Positions 33,235 through 44,751 of a DNA stretch of 64,000 bases are shown one piece after another. The notes beneath the pieces are model-generated. The model was not told the origin of the DNA. It did not search any database and worked only from the letters and a program-made list of their open reading frames with translations. Made by a program: the position numbers and the translations under genes. The DNA comes from Adiantum capillus-veneris (taxonomy: Eukaryota; Streptophyta; Polypodiopsida; Polypodiales; Pteridaceae), in NCBI GenBank assembly GCA_014529385.2, contig CM043952.1:71369299-71433298 (forward strand). The letters are read 5' to 3'. The first letter of the stretch is position 1. Each line of letters starts with the position of its first letter.

Positions 33235-34185
33235 ATGTCTTCCGGCACTCGCAAGGGTTCTTCTTCTTCAACAAGATCCACAACCATTGTGGAAAGTGAT
33301 CCAAAATCTCCTAAGTGTGGAGATAGCAACACAACCACCCAACCAACGACATCGGAAACCATGATCATGGCGTACTTAGTATCATTGCAAGAGACCGTAA
33401 ACAAACAAGGCGAAGACTTACGAGCACTTGCAATGGAGAATGGCACACTAAGGGTACTTGTGGTTGAGAATGAAAATCTCAAGAGGACACTTGAGATGCA
33501 AACAACACGTTTGATGCAACTTGAAGAGGAAGTCAAGGAATGTAAACGCTCTCTTGTGGACTTGAATGCTTTGAAGGAGCGGATGAGCAAATTAGAGCAT
33601 GACCATGTATTGAAAGAGGAGAAATTTGACACTATGAGCCGGGATGTATGCGACATGAAAAATGTATGCACAAACAAGTCTTGGGCTGATGTTTGTGGTA
33701 GCAATGTGGTTTCTAATTCCTCACTCATGCAAGCTATGGTTCAAACAAAGAATGTTGAGAATGTGGATGTGGAGGAGTTGAAAGAACGGGAGCGACGTTC
33801 CAAGAACATTGTTATTCGTGGAATTCCCGAAGAGAAGTTAGAGACACCTCCTTCTCTTGCCATTGTTATTGAAAATTTCTTCAAAACCCACTTTGGCATG
33901 TCCGGAGTTATGGTCTATGGAGCACATAGAGTGGGGAAGCAAGGAGCTCCTCGCTCGGGAGAACGGCCAATTGTATGCACCATGCCGGATGAGACCAAGC
34001 GAAAGATTATCCTTGATAATAGTTGGATCTATTTGAGGGATACAAAATGTTTTGTATGTGAAGATCGCACTATTAAGCAACAAAATATGCGTCGCAAGGC
34101 ATATGAGGAAAAGAATAATAAAAACAAGGAGATCTCTCATGAAGAAAATGTGCCCAAGGAGGAGGCAAGTATCTCAAGCAAATAG
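33235..34185 (+). CDS. LINE ORF1 protein, 316 residues: coiled coil plus RRM-like domain
   Basis: Intact frame. The N-terminus is Ser/Thr-rich. A heptad-like coiled coil covers about residues 50-125 (LVVENENLKRTLEMQ, MQLEEEVKECKRSL). From about residue 185 it carries ERERRSKNIVIRGIPEEKLE, then VYGAHRVGKQGAP, then GERPIVCTMPDETKRKIIL and a basic tail. This order (coiled coil, RRM with IVIRGIP as RNP2, C-terminal basic domain) is that of L1 ORF1p/Transposase_22, an RNA-binding chaperone that forms trimers. Plant LINE ORF1 proteins known to me usually carry a CCHC knuckle and DUF4283-type domain instead. It ends at TAG. The next frame continues in phase straight after that TAG. Confidence 0.8.
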   Translation: MSSGTRKGSSSSTRSTTIVESDPKSPKCGDSNTTTQPTTSETMIMAYLVSLQETVNKQGEDLRALAMENGTLRVLVVENENLKRTLEMQTTRLMQLEEEVKECKRSLVDLNALKERMSKLEHDHVLKEEKFDTMSRDVCDMKNVCTNKSWADVCGSNVVSNSSLMQAMVQTKNVENVDVEELKERERRSKNIVIRGIPEEKLETPPSLAIVIENFFKTHFGMSGVMVYGAHRVGKQGAPRSGERPIVCTMPDETKRKIILDNSWIYLRDTKCFVCEDRTIKQQNMRRKAYEEKNNKNKEISHEENVPKEEASISSK

Positions 34186-37100
34186 GGATGCGTGACCTAT
34201 GAGACCGAGTTACAATTGAAAATATGCTTTTGGAATTGTAATGGATACCCATGGAATGCGGGGGTTGGCATTGATGAACTAACAAGCAAAGCCGATGTTG
34301 TACTTCTTGTTGAAACTTGGGAGCATGATACACAAAGGATTAACCGCTTGGAGGATTACAATGTACATTCATTGATGTTTTCAAAGAATCTCAAGCAACG
34401 AAGAGGACAAGGAGGGTTAGCATGTATGGTTAAGAAAGGATTGGAAGATTTTGTATCAATTGTGAAAGATGACAAGTACAAACGTTATGTATGGCTGAAA
34501 ATTATGACACCAAAAAGAGCACCCATTTTTGTAGCCGGTTGCTACATTCCTCATCATGATTCTCCCTTTTATGCTTGCATGGATAGAGATCAACCATTGT
34601 CTGATTTGGAAGAGGACATTGCTTATTTCAAAGGTGAAGGTGATGTTATTGTATTTGGGGATATGAATAATCGCACAAAAACATTGCAACATGATACTCA
34701 ATAATTTGATATGCCATACATTTCAAGGGAGTTGGAGGAAGTTCACTTGTATGATCGTACTTCAATGGATGAGAAAGAGCCGGATCACTATGGAAAGTTA
34801 CTTTTACACATGTGTAATAGCACGGGTATGCTCATTGCCAATGGTGTATCTTTGTGGAGTGGAACCAATGGATTTACATGTAGGAGACATAATGGGGATA
34901 GTGTGATTGACTATATGCTACTCTCTGAAGCCATCATATATCGCATAAAGAGTTTTATGTTTGGTCAATGGACCCCGGAATCCGACCATCGCACCTTATG
35001 TATTGACCTTTCATGTGGAGAAGCAACTAAGCATGATAATCTCGGCCAAAGGAAAGAGAAGTTATCACTATGTATGGATTTCAAACGCACCAATGTACAT
35101 TGAAATGGTTGAGCAAAAATTATGGATGACAAAGCTTCAATGTGATGCACCATTGGAAACTAAATGGGAAGCTTTTAAAAAAGCTATTTGTTCTTGTGCG
35201 GAAGAATGCTTTGCCATAAAGCATCTCCATGGTATCAACAAAGATAGATCACGCAAAAGGTGGTTTGATAAAGAATGTCAAGATGCTCGAAAGTCCTTGA
35301 TAAAGCTTGATGCAACTATGGACAAAGACAACTATCAAAGTCATTTGCATACATACAAGGCATTGATTCAAAAGAAGAGAAGAAGATGGGAAGTAAAGCA
35401 ACAAGAATTTCAAGTCCAAGAAAAGGCACATGCATGTGGAAGATTTTGGAGAAACTTGAGAGGCAAGCGGATTGAGAATTTTGGTAACTTGAGTCTAGTG
35501 GATATGTACACACATTGTAGGCAATTATATGAGCAAGAAAATACTTAAAAAATGCCATTTTATGGTTCACTCCCATGTATGCCGTCTTTTTTTACTATTG
35601 AGGATGTATGCGGTGGGCTTGAGAAGTTGGCCACTCGCAAAGCGGGAGATCTTCAAGGTATCAAGCCGGAGATGATCAAATGGACGGGAGATTTTACCCA
35701 TGAGTGGATGTGTGATATGTTCAACCTTGCACTTCAACATGGTATGCCTTATGATTGGAGTACTAATTGGGTTAAGCCTTTGCATAAAGGAGGGGATGTA
35801 AAGAATGTAAGCAACTACCGGACTATAATGATTGGGTCTCTTATGGCAAAGTTGTTTGGGTGCATAATGGAAATGAAATTGAGTGATTGGGCTAAAGAGA
35901 ATGACAAGCGTGCAAAGGGACAAGCGGGTTTTCGTCGATGCCATAGCACCATTGATCATCTTGTCACTCTTCGTGTTCTCATGGAGGAAAGTCGGTTGAA
36001 AGGCAAGCGATTGTATTGTTGTTTTGTGGACTTTAAGAAAGCCTTTGATATGATTCCACGTAACAATTTGTGGAGAAGGATGGAAGAACTCCAAGTGCCA
36101 AGTGAGTTTATGCTTGCGGTTTCTCGAATCTATGAGAAGGTGATTTGTCAATTGCGCATGGGAAGAGAAATTTCAGAAGTTTTTGTAAGCACTATTGGGG
36201 TTAAACAAGGATGTCCATTGTCACCAACTCTCTTTGGTCTATGCATCGATCAATTGGAACAAATGGTACTTGACTTTATGCAAGAAGAAGGCATTGAAGA
36301 GGTCACTATTTGCAATGCGGTAATCATGCTTTTGTTGTATGCAGATGATGTAGTGCTTCTAGCACACACTTTAGAAGATGCACAAAAGCTTATGGTTGTC
36401 CTTGAGAACTTTTGCTTGCATAGTGGGCTGATTGTAAATGAATCCAAAACAAAGGTTATGCTTGTGAAAACCAACCATAAGGAGAAGCCATGCATTGTGT
36501 ACAACAACGAGACACTTGAAGTTGTTGAGAGCTTTAAGTACCTTGGCCTTGAGGTTCCATCCAATCACAAGTGGCATGAATGTGCTATGCGTCGTTTGGA
36601 AGCGGGAAAGAGAGCATATTATGCATTTGAGAACATGTGTAATGCGGGAAACATCAAGTGTTGGGTTCTCAAGAAGTATCTTTTTGATGCATTGGTGACA
36701 CCGGTTCTTCTTTATGGAGTTGAAGTGTGGGGCGGGAGCATCTCAAAGTCTACTTGGAAAGAGTTTGAGAATGTCCAAAAGCGTTTTCTTACAAACTTTC
36801 TCCAAGTTAAGACACAAACACCATATATGCTCCTACTTCTTGAGTCGGGATCTCTTCCAATTGAGGTTATGGGCATGGAAAGGGTTGTGGAGTACATGAT
36901 AAAGATGCGTCAAAACCCCTCACATCGACTTCCTAAAATTGCATGGGAAGCAAGCAAAAAAGTTCAAAAGACGCATAAAAGCAAGATCTTGAGCACGGGA
37001 TGGATGCAAGACATAAAGAAGTGGTTTGGGAGATGGGATGCATTACACTTGCTACATGATGCTTCAATTGACTCTCAAGTGAATGAAGCTTTTCTACAAC

Positions 37101-37582
37101 GCCAATGTATTACGGCTTGGGAGAAATCCGGTGGGTCACGCTTCATACATTACACCACCTATATTGCCCCCAACTACAAAACCATGTTCTTCGCTGAGAG
37201 AGGAAACCGTACTCACACTTACATGCTTGAGCCTATTCCCTTGTCCGCAATACGCACTATCGCAGCAATTTGGCTTAGCTCCCATTTCCTTCGATGCGAG
37301 ATAGGGCGTTGGGGCAATGGAGAAGAGTCAAATCGATTGTGCACATTATGCTCACTGCAAGTTCGAGAGTCTGAGTACCACACACTACTAGAGTGCTCAG
37401 CTTTTGATCACATCCGAACTTGCTTCTCTCACATTTTCAGCCATAACTTAGACCTACACACTTTCCTCTCCCAGCCAAAGTGTGGGCTCTCCATTGCGAC
37501 TCTCATCACTACAATTTTGGAGCATCGAGAGTCACTCATCAGCCATACACATACTACATCACATGTAACTTTGGTCCCATAG
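34186..37582 (+). pseudogene. LINE ORF2: AP endonuclease plus reverse transcriptase, broken
   Basis: It follows ORF1 in the same frame after one TAG, with no good ATG. Endonuclease motifs in order: ICFWNCNGY, VVLLVETWEH (catalytic Glu), GQGGLACMVKKGL, VAGCYIPHH, IVFGDMNNRT, SVIDYMLLSE and ESDHRTL. A TAA (34702-34704) falls after GDMNNRTKTLQHDTQ, and a frame change lies near 35100. One more TAA is at 35546. The RT (35552-37582) is open: NYRTIMIGSLMAKLF, RCHSTIDHLVTL, FVDFKKAFDMIPR, GVKQGCPLSPTLFGLCID, LLYADDVVLLA, ESFKYLGLEV. The C-terminal CTLCSLQVRESEYHTLLEC gives CX2CX9HX4C. All key EN and RT residues remain. The first TAA and the frame change are shared with LINE-2. Confidence 0.85.
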
Positions 37583-38012
37583 GTCATATTTGACCTCCGA
37601 GGACGATAATAAAATCTATCTATCTATCTATCTCTCTCTCTTTACCTCACATTCTCTAGTCATGTCCAATCCCCGCACACCTCGGTCTAGAGGTGCACGG
37701 AGATCAGAACCACCGGGTTATAATCTCGTCTTTATTGGTCAATACCTATATTTGTGGGTACAAGAAATCTACACACCCACGTCTACATGATACTGCATGT
37801 AGTGCACAAAACCCCTTTGCCTCTTCTCTAGCTGTAGCACTTCACTTCATCTTAACATCTTTTCACTGTTCGTCTAACTCTAAACCCTAAACCGTAAGTA
37901 ATTATTGCGTGGACTCGATCTAACGTAAATAAGCGTAAATCTAAATAAATGTAAATCTAACTAAAAATAAAGCTAAATCTAATTTAACGTAAGTTTAATG
38001 ACTAGAGGTTGT

Positions 38013-38205
38013 CTAGATGGTCATTGTGTCGGGGATGTAGTGACTCTTACAGCCCTCAAGATCCACCTTCTTCCCTATCTTCTGAAGACATTTCACCACT
38101 ACTTTTGGATCGACGGAGCCCACCATGAGTGAAGGCAGCAATACCCTATATTCCATTGAGGGCTTTCTTCACCCGCTTCATGCAGGCATCGCAGTCTATG
38201 GAGAC
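38013..38205 (-). pseudogene. captured fragment of a HIPP (HMA-domain) gene inside CACTA-2
   Basis: The minus strand reads VSIDCDACMKRVKKALNGI, the metal-binding CxxC loop and first helix of an HMA (heavy-metal-associated) domain, then a TAG. In a neighbouring frame it reads VDPKVVVKCLQKIGKK, the last strand and helix of the same domain (family form VDPKKVLK-VQKTGKK), then VDLEGCKSHYIPDTM. It is therefore a frame-damaged piece of a heavy-metal-associated isoprenylated plant protein gene. CACTA-3 has the same piece plus the C-terminal tail (50787-51149). The capture predates the split of the two elements. Confidence 0.72.
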
Positions 38206-38444
38206 CTAAATCTAATCTAATATAACGTAAATCTAAATCTAGCTTAAATAAACATAAATCTAGTTAAAAATAAACCTAAATCTAATTTAATGTAAGTCTA
38301 CATATAACCTAATCTTTAACGTCTTTTAAGATAGTTTCCTACGACGTTATAACTCTCTTCTTGTGTGTGTGCGCGTGTGTGCCAATAAAAAGAGATAAAT
38401 GGTATAACCTTTCTATCACCTATGCCAAGTATGATAGATTGATT

Positions 38445-38520
38445 ATGCCATTTCCCTCTTGAATAATAGGTCTTGAGTTCAACTCTTCGTCGGCTAGATC
38501 TTTAGGTCTTTTAATTTTAA
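38445..38520 (+). repeat. dispersed tRNA-like repeat (copy 2 of 3)
   Basis: It has ttgaataataggtcttgag, then agttcaactct, matching 2530-2585 and 51435-51505. The B-box-like stretch is clear and the A box is not. Confidence 0.4.
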
Positions 38521-38779
38521 TTAGTTTCCTACGACGTTAAATTAGTTTCTCTCTCTTTCTCTCTCAATGTGTGTGCGTTTTTTTGGATCGTATGCATGTT
38601 TTCTCTCTCTTTTTCTCTCTCAATGTGTGTTTTTTATTTATGCATGTTCTCTCTCTCTTTTCCTCTCTCAATGCGTGCGTTTTTTGTTTATGCATGCTCT
38701 CTCTCTCTTTTCCTCTCTCAATGTGTGTGTGCATTCTTTGTTTATGTATGTGTGTGTGCGTTTGTGTTTTTGTTTGTAC

Positions 38780-38820
<41 letters not shown>

Positions 38821-39008
38821 AACACTATGTGTGTGTGTGTGAGAGAGAGAGAGAGGGAGAGAGAAAGAGGGGAAGGGAACATGAGAATGAGGAGAGGGAA
38901 GGAGCATACCTGGCTCTCCTTCCTCTCCTCGTGTGTATGTGTGTGTGTGTGTGGAGAAGAAAAAGAGAGAGAGAGCGAGGGAGAGCGTTACCTGCTCTTT
39001 GCTTGAGG

Positions 39009-39218
39009 GCGCCGAAAAACTCAGATCTGAGATCTGAGTTTTTGGGCGCGCTCGGTTATTTTTTTACCCCAGCCGGCGTTGCTATGAGCGTCGCTATAAG
39101 CGTCGCTATGAGCGTCGCAAATTTCTTTGTAAATTTGCGACGCTCATAGCGACGCCGGGATTTTTTTTTTTGAGCGTCGCTGTGTGAGCGTCGCTAATAT
39201 GAAGAGCCTCTTGTAGTG
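39009..39218. repeat. right-end palindrome and subterminal repeats of CACTA-2
   Basis: A near-perfect palindrome at 39009-39049 (core aaaaactcagatct-g-agatctgagttttt, arms 20 bp with one mismatch) mirrors the 14-1-14 palindrome at the left end. It is followed by alternating gcgtcgctat and atagcgacgc units and the terminus cctcttgtagtg. CACTA-3 has the same at about 52053-52225. Confidence 0.85.
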
Positions 39219-39221
39219 TTT

Positions 39222-40779
<1,558 letters not shown>

Positions 40780-41006
40780 AACGCAGCTGTTTTTTGACCT
40801 AGTAGACAACAGTCCACGCTTTTGATCATACTTCTTCATCTGAATTGCGATTTGGGTGATCTATAGCCTCAATCGAAGAGCATGAAGTCCTCTATGCATT
40901 GTTGTAAATACATAAATTTTCAGAGTTATGGAAGGCATTTCTGCAGCAGCATTTCCGAAGTGAACAGGTTCAACAAAATTGATTCTCATCTCCTATTTTA
41001 CATACA

Positions 41007-41957
41007 ATGTCTTCCGGCACTCGCAAGGGTTCTTCTTCTTCAACAAGGTCCACAAACATTGTGGAAAATGATCCAAAATCTCCTAAGTGTGGAGATAGCA
41101 ACACAACCACCCAACCAACGACATCGGAAACCATGATCATGGCGTACTTGGTATCATTGCAAGAGACCGTAAACAAACAAGGCAAAGACTTACGAGCACT
41201 TGCAATGGAGAATGGCACACTTAGGGTACTTGTGGTTGAGAATGAGAATCTCAAGAGGACACTTGAGATGCAAACAACACGTTTGATGCAACTTGAAGAG
41301 GAAGTCAAGGAATGTAAACGCTCTCTTGTGGACTTGAATGCTTTGAAGGAGCGGATGAGCAAAGTAGACCATGACCATGTATTGAAAGAGGAGAAATTTG
41401 ACACTATGAGCCAGGATGTATGCGACATGAAAAATGTATGCACAAACAAGTCTTGGACTGATGTATGTGGTAGCAATGTGGTTTCTAATTCCTCACTCAT
41501 GCAAGCTATGGTTCAAACAAAGAATGTTGAGAATGTGGATGTGGAGGAGATGAAGGAACGGGAGCGACGTTCCAAGAACATTGTTATTCGTGGAATTCCC
41601 GAAGAGAAGTTAGAGACACCTCCTTCTCTTGCCATTGTTATTGAAGATTTCTTCAAAACCCACTTTGGCATGTCCGGAGTTATGGTCTATGGAGCACATA
41701 GAGTGGGGAAGCAAGGAGCTCCTCGCTCGGGAGAACGGCCAATTGTATGCACCATGCCGGATGAGACCAAGCGAAAGATTATCCTTGATAATAGTTGGAT
41801 CTATTTGAGGGATACAAAATGTTTTGTATGTGAAGATCGCACTATTAAGCAACAAAATATGCGTCGCAAGGCATATGAGGAAAAGAATAATAAAAACAAG
41901 GAGATCTCTCATGAAGAAAATGTGCCCAAGGAGGAGGCAAGTATCTCAAGCAAATAG
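41007..41957 (+). CDS. LINE-2 ORF1 protein, 316 residues
   Basis: Intact, same length as LINE-1 ORF1. It differs at roughly ten residues, all in the N-terminal two thirds (for example GKDLRALA for GEDLRALA, SKVDHDH for SKLEHDH). From the RRM-like part after VIEDFF to the end it is identical. Domains are as in LINE-1 ORF1: coiled coil, RRM-like, basic tail. It ends in TAG with an in-phase downstream frame. Confidence 0.8.
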   Translation: MSSGTRKGSSSSTRSTNIVENDPKSPKCGDSNTTTQPTTSETMIMAYLVSLQETVNKQGKDLRALAMENGTLRVLVVENENLKRTLEMQTTRLMQLEEEVKECKRSLVDLNALKERMSKVDHDHVLKEEKFDTMSQDVCDMKNVCTNKSWTDVCGSNVVSNSSLMQAMVQTKNVENVDVEEMKERERRSKNIVIRGIPEEKLETPPSLAIVIEDFFKTHFGMSGVMVYGAHRVGKQGAPRSGERPIVCTMPDETKRKIILDNSWIYLRDTKCFVCEDRTIKQQNMRRKAYEEKNNKNKEISHEENVPKEEASISSK

Positions 41958-44371
41958 GGATGCGTGACCTATGAGACCGAGTTACAATTGAAAATATGCT
42001 TTTGGAATTGTAATGGATACCCATGGAATGCGGGGGTTGGCATTGATGAACTAACAAGCAAAGCCGATGTTGTACTTCTTGTTGAAACTTGGGAGCATGA
42101 TACACAAAGGATTAACCGCTTGGAGGATTACAATGTACATTCATTGATGTTTTCAAAGAATCTCAAGCAACGAAGAGGACAAGGAGGGTTAGCATGTATG
42201 GTTAAGAAAGGATTGGAAGATTTTGTATCAATTGTGAAAGATGACAAGTACAAACGTTATGTATGGCTGAAAATTATGACACCAAAAAGAGCACCCATTT
42301 TTGTAGCCGGTTGCTACATTCCTCATCATGATTCTCCCTTTTATGCTTGCATGGATAGAGATCAACCATTGTCTGATTTGGAAGAGGACATTGCTTATTT
42401 CAAAGGTGAAGGTGATGTTATTGTATTTGGGGATATGAATAATCGCACAAAAACATTGCAACATGATACTCAATAATTTGATATGCCATACATTTCAAGG
42501 GAGTTGGAGGAAGTTCACTTGTATGATCGTACTTCAATGGATGAGAAAGAGCCGGATCACTATGGAAAGTTACTTTTACACATGTGTAATAGCACGGGTA
42601 TGCTCATTGCCAATGGTGTATCTTTGTGGAGTGGAACCAATGGATTTACATGTAGGAGACATAATGGGGATAGTGTGATTGACTATATGCTACTCTCTGA
42701 AGCCATCATATATCGCATAAAGAGTTTTATGTTTGGTCAATGGACCCCGGAATCCGACCATCGCACCTTATGTATTGACCTTTCATGTGGAGAAGCAACT
42801 AAGCATGATAATCTCAGCCAAAGGAAAGAGAAGTTATCACTATGTATGGATTTCAAACGCACCAATGTACATTGAAATGGTTGAGCAAAAATTATGGATG
42901 ACAAAGCTTCAATGTGATGCACCATTGGAAACTAAATGGGAAGCTTTCAAGAAAGCTATTTGTTCTTGTGCGGAAGAATGCTTTGCCATAAAGCATCTCC
43001 ATGGTATCAACAAAGATAGATCACGCAAAAGGTGGTTTGATAAAGAATGTCAAGATGATGGAAAGTCCTTGATAAAGCTTGATGCAACTATGGACAAAGA
43101 CAACTATCAAAGTCATTTGCATACATACAAGGCATTGATTCAAAAGAAGAGAAGAAGATGGGAAGTAAAGCAACAAGAATTTCAAGTCCAAGAAAAGGCA
43201 CATACATGTGGAAGATTTTGGAGAAACTTGAGAGGCAAGCGGGTTGAGAATTTTGGTAACTTGAGTCTAGTGGATATGTGCACACATTGTAGGCAATTAT
43301 ATGAGCAAGCAAATACTGAAAAAATACCATTTTATGGTTCACTCCCATGTATGCCGTCTTTTTTACTATTGAGGATGTATGCGGTGGGCTTGAAAAGTTG
43401 GCCACTCGCAAAGCGAGAGATCTTCAAGGTATCAAGCCGGAGATGATCAAATGGACGGGAGATTTTACCCATGAGTGGATGTGTGATATGTTCAACCTTG
43501 CACTTCAACATGGTATGCCTTATGATTGGAGTACTAATTGGGTTAAGCCTTTGCATAAAGGAGGGGATGTACTAAAGAATGTAAGCAACTACGGGACTAT
43601 AATGATTGGGTCTCTTATGGAAAAGTTGTTTTGGTGCATAATGGAGATGAAATTGAGTGATTGGGCTGAAGAGAATGACAAGCGTGCAAAGGGACAAGCG
43701 GGTTTTCGTCGATGTCATAGCACCATTGATCATCTTGTCACTCTTTCTGTTCTCATGGAGGAAAGTCGGTTGAAAGGCAAGCGATTGCATTGTTGTTTTG
43801 TGGACTTTAAGAAAGCCTTTGATATGATTCCACGTAACAATTTGTGGAGAATGATGGAAGAACTCCAAGTGCCAAGTGAGTTTATGCTTGCGGTTTCTTG
43901 AATCTATGAGAAGGTGATTTGTCAATTGCGCATGGGAAGAGAAATTTCAGAAATTTTTGTAAGCACTATTGGGGTTAAACAAGGATGTCCATTGTCACCA
44001 ACTCTCTTTGGTCTATGCATCAATCAATCAATTGGAACAAATGGTACTTGACTTTATGCAAGAAGAGCGCATTGAAGAGGTCACTATTTGCAATGCGCAC
44101 TACAAGAGGTTGTGTGCTCTTGTGACGCTGTTAGCGACGGAAATACACTGGGTTTTTATAACCCCCGGCGTCGCTAAAACCGTCGCTAATAGCGTCGCTA
44201 CGAGAGCGTCGCTATATGCGACGCTATAGGCGTCGCTATATAGAGACGCTCATAGCGATGCTCATAGCGACGGTTATAGCGACGTTTACACAGAAGTCTA
44301 TAGCGACGCTTATAGCGACGCTCCAGAGCCATAAATAGCGACGGTTATAGCGACGTCCGAGAGAATTTTTT

Positions 44372-44404
44372 TTTGGTGACAGGGCATTGAATGCCCTGCC
44401 ACCC
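44372..44404. repeat. left-end palindrome of CACTA-3
   Basis: ggtgacagggcatt-g-aatgccctgccacc, equal to the CACTA-2 palindrome with one arm mismatch. It lies between the subterminal gcgtcgctat array (44125-44360) and the 3' end of gene 2. Confidence 0.8.
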
Positions 44405-44751
44405 ATCAACCATATTGTACTTGATTCACTTTTTAAAAAAAGTGCAAGGGTAGATAATAGACCCAAAATAGTCACCCACAAGACGCATTGTTTGCAAAAT
44501 TGACAAGCGTAAAATTGACAATTGTACACATCATAGGCAAAATAAATTGATTGGCAAATGTAATAATGACAATTGTATAACATCATAGGCATAAAGAATT
44601 GATTGGCAAAATGAACTGCGGTGACAAATGTAATAATATACATGGTTCAAAAAGACGTATAAAATCCGTCTCATGATACATAAGCTATGAGAAACCCTAA
44701 ACTAATGCTATCTAGCTACGGCTAAACTGACGTCGTCTAGTCAGGCGTCGT

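Larger units (their letters stand above)
33008..37632 (+). mobile_element. LINE-1 copy: full-length non-LTR retrotransposon in a CT run of CACTA-2
   Basis: It begins near gtgcagccgttttttaacct and ends with cgataataaaatctatcta, followed by a (TCTA)n tail that merges into (CT)n. LINE-2 has the same 5' and 3' ends, so both are full length, about 4.6 kb. Parts: a 5'UTR of about 230 bp, ORF1 (33235-34185), and ORF2 with AP-type endonuclease, reverse transcriptase and a C-terminal CX2CX9HX4C knuckle. The site before insertion is visible in CACTA-3 at 50096-50162: an uninterrupted CT run between cttat and tttacctc. The insertion separates the CACTA-2 transposase from its 5' end. Clade unsettled; L1-like by RT and EN style. 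Confidence 0.9.
37633..39008. other. 5' (promoter-side) region of CACTA-2, with captured gene scrap and simple repeats
   Basis: Non-coding for the element. It holds degenerate AT-rich tandem units (aaatctaa with taaacgtaaa) at 37910-38000 and 38210-38310, a captured HIPP fragment (38013-38205), a tRNA-like repeat, (CT) near 38783-38817, (GT) near 38826-38840 and GA-rich DNA to 38985. The corresponding part of CACTA-3 is 50150-52058. Confidence 0.7.
27921..39218 (-). mobile_element. CACTA-2: complete-ended CACTA (En/Spm) transposon, 11.3 kb with a LINE inside
   Basis: The left terminus is CACTACAAGAGG at 27921 and the right terminus is cctcttgtagtg ending at 39218. A 3-bp duplication ttt lies at 27918-27920 and 39219-39221, as expected for the superfamily. 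Subterminal arrays of gcgtcgctat in both orientations lie at about 27950-28140 and 39075-39205. Both genes read on the minus strand. Compared with CACTA-3 it has a roughly 900-bp internal deletion joining gene 1 to gene 2 (near 29270), a frameshift in gene 1 exon F, and the LINE inserted 5' of gene 1. It lacks its own transposases but keeps both ends, so it could be moved by another copy. Confidence 0.9.

Noticed and set aside
37663-37790. Small plus-strand frame MSNPRTPRSRGARRSEPPGY in CACTA-2, also in CACTA-3 (about 50179)
   Set aside because: The few differences between the two copies are mostly amino-acid changing, so there is no sign of selection. It lies in the leader region of the opposite-strand transposase.
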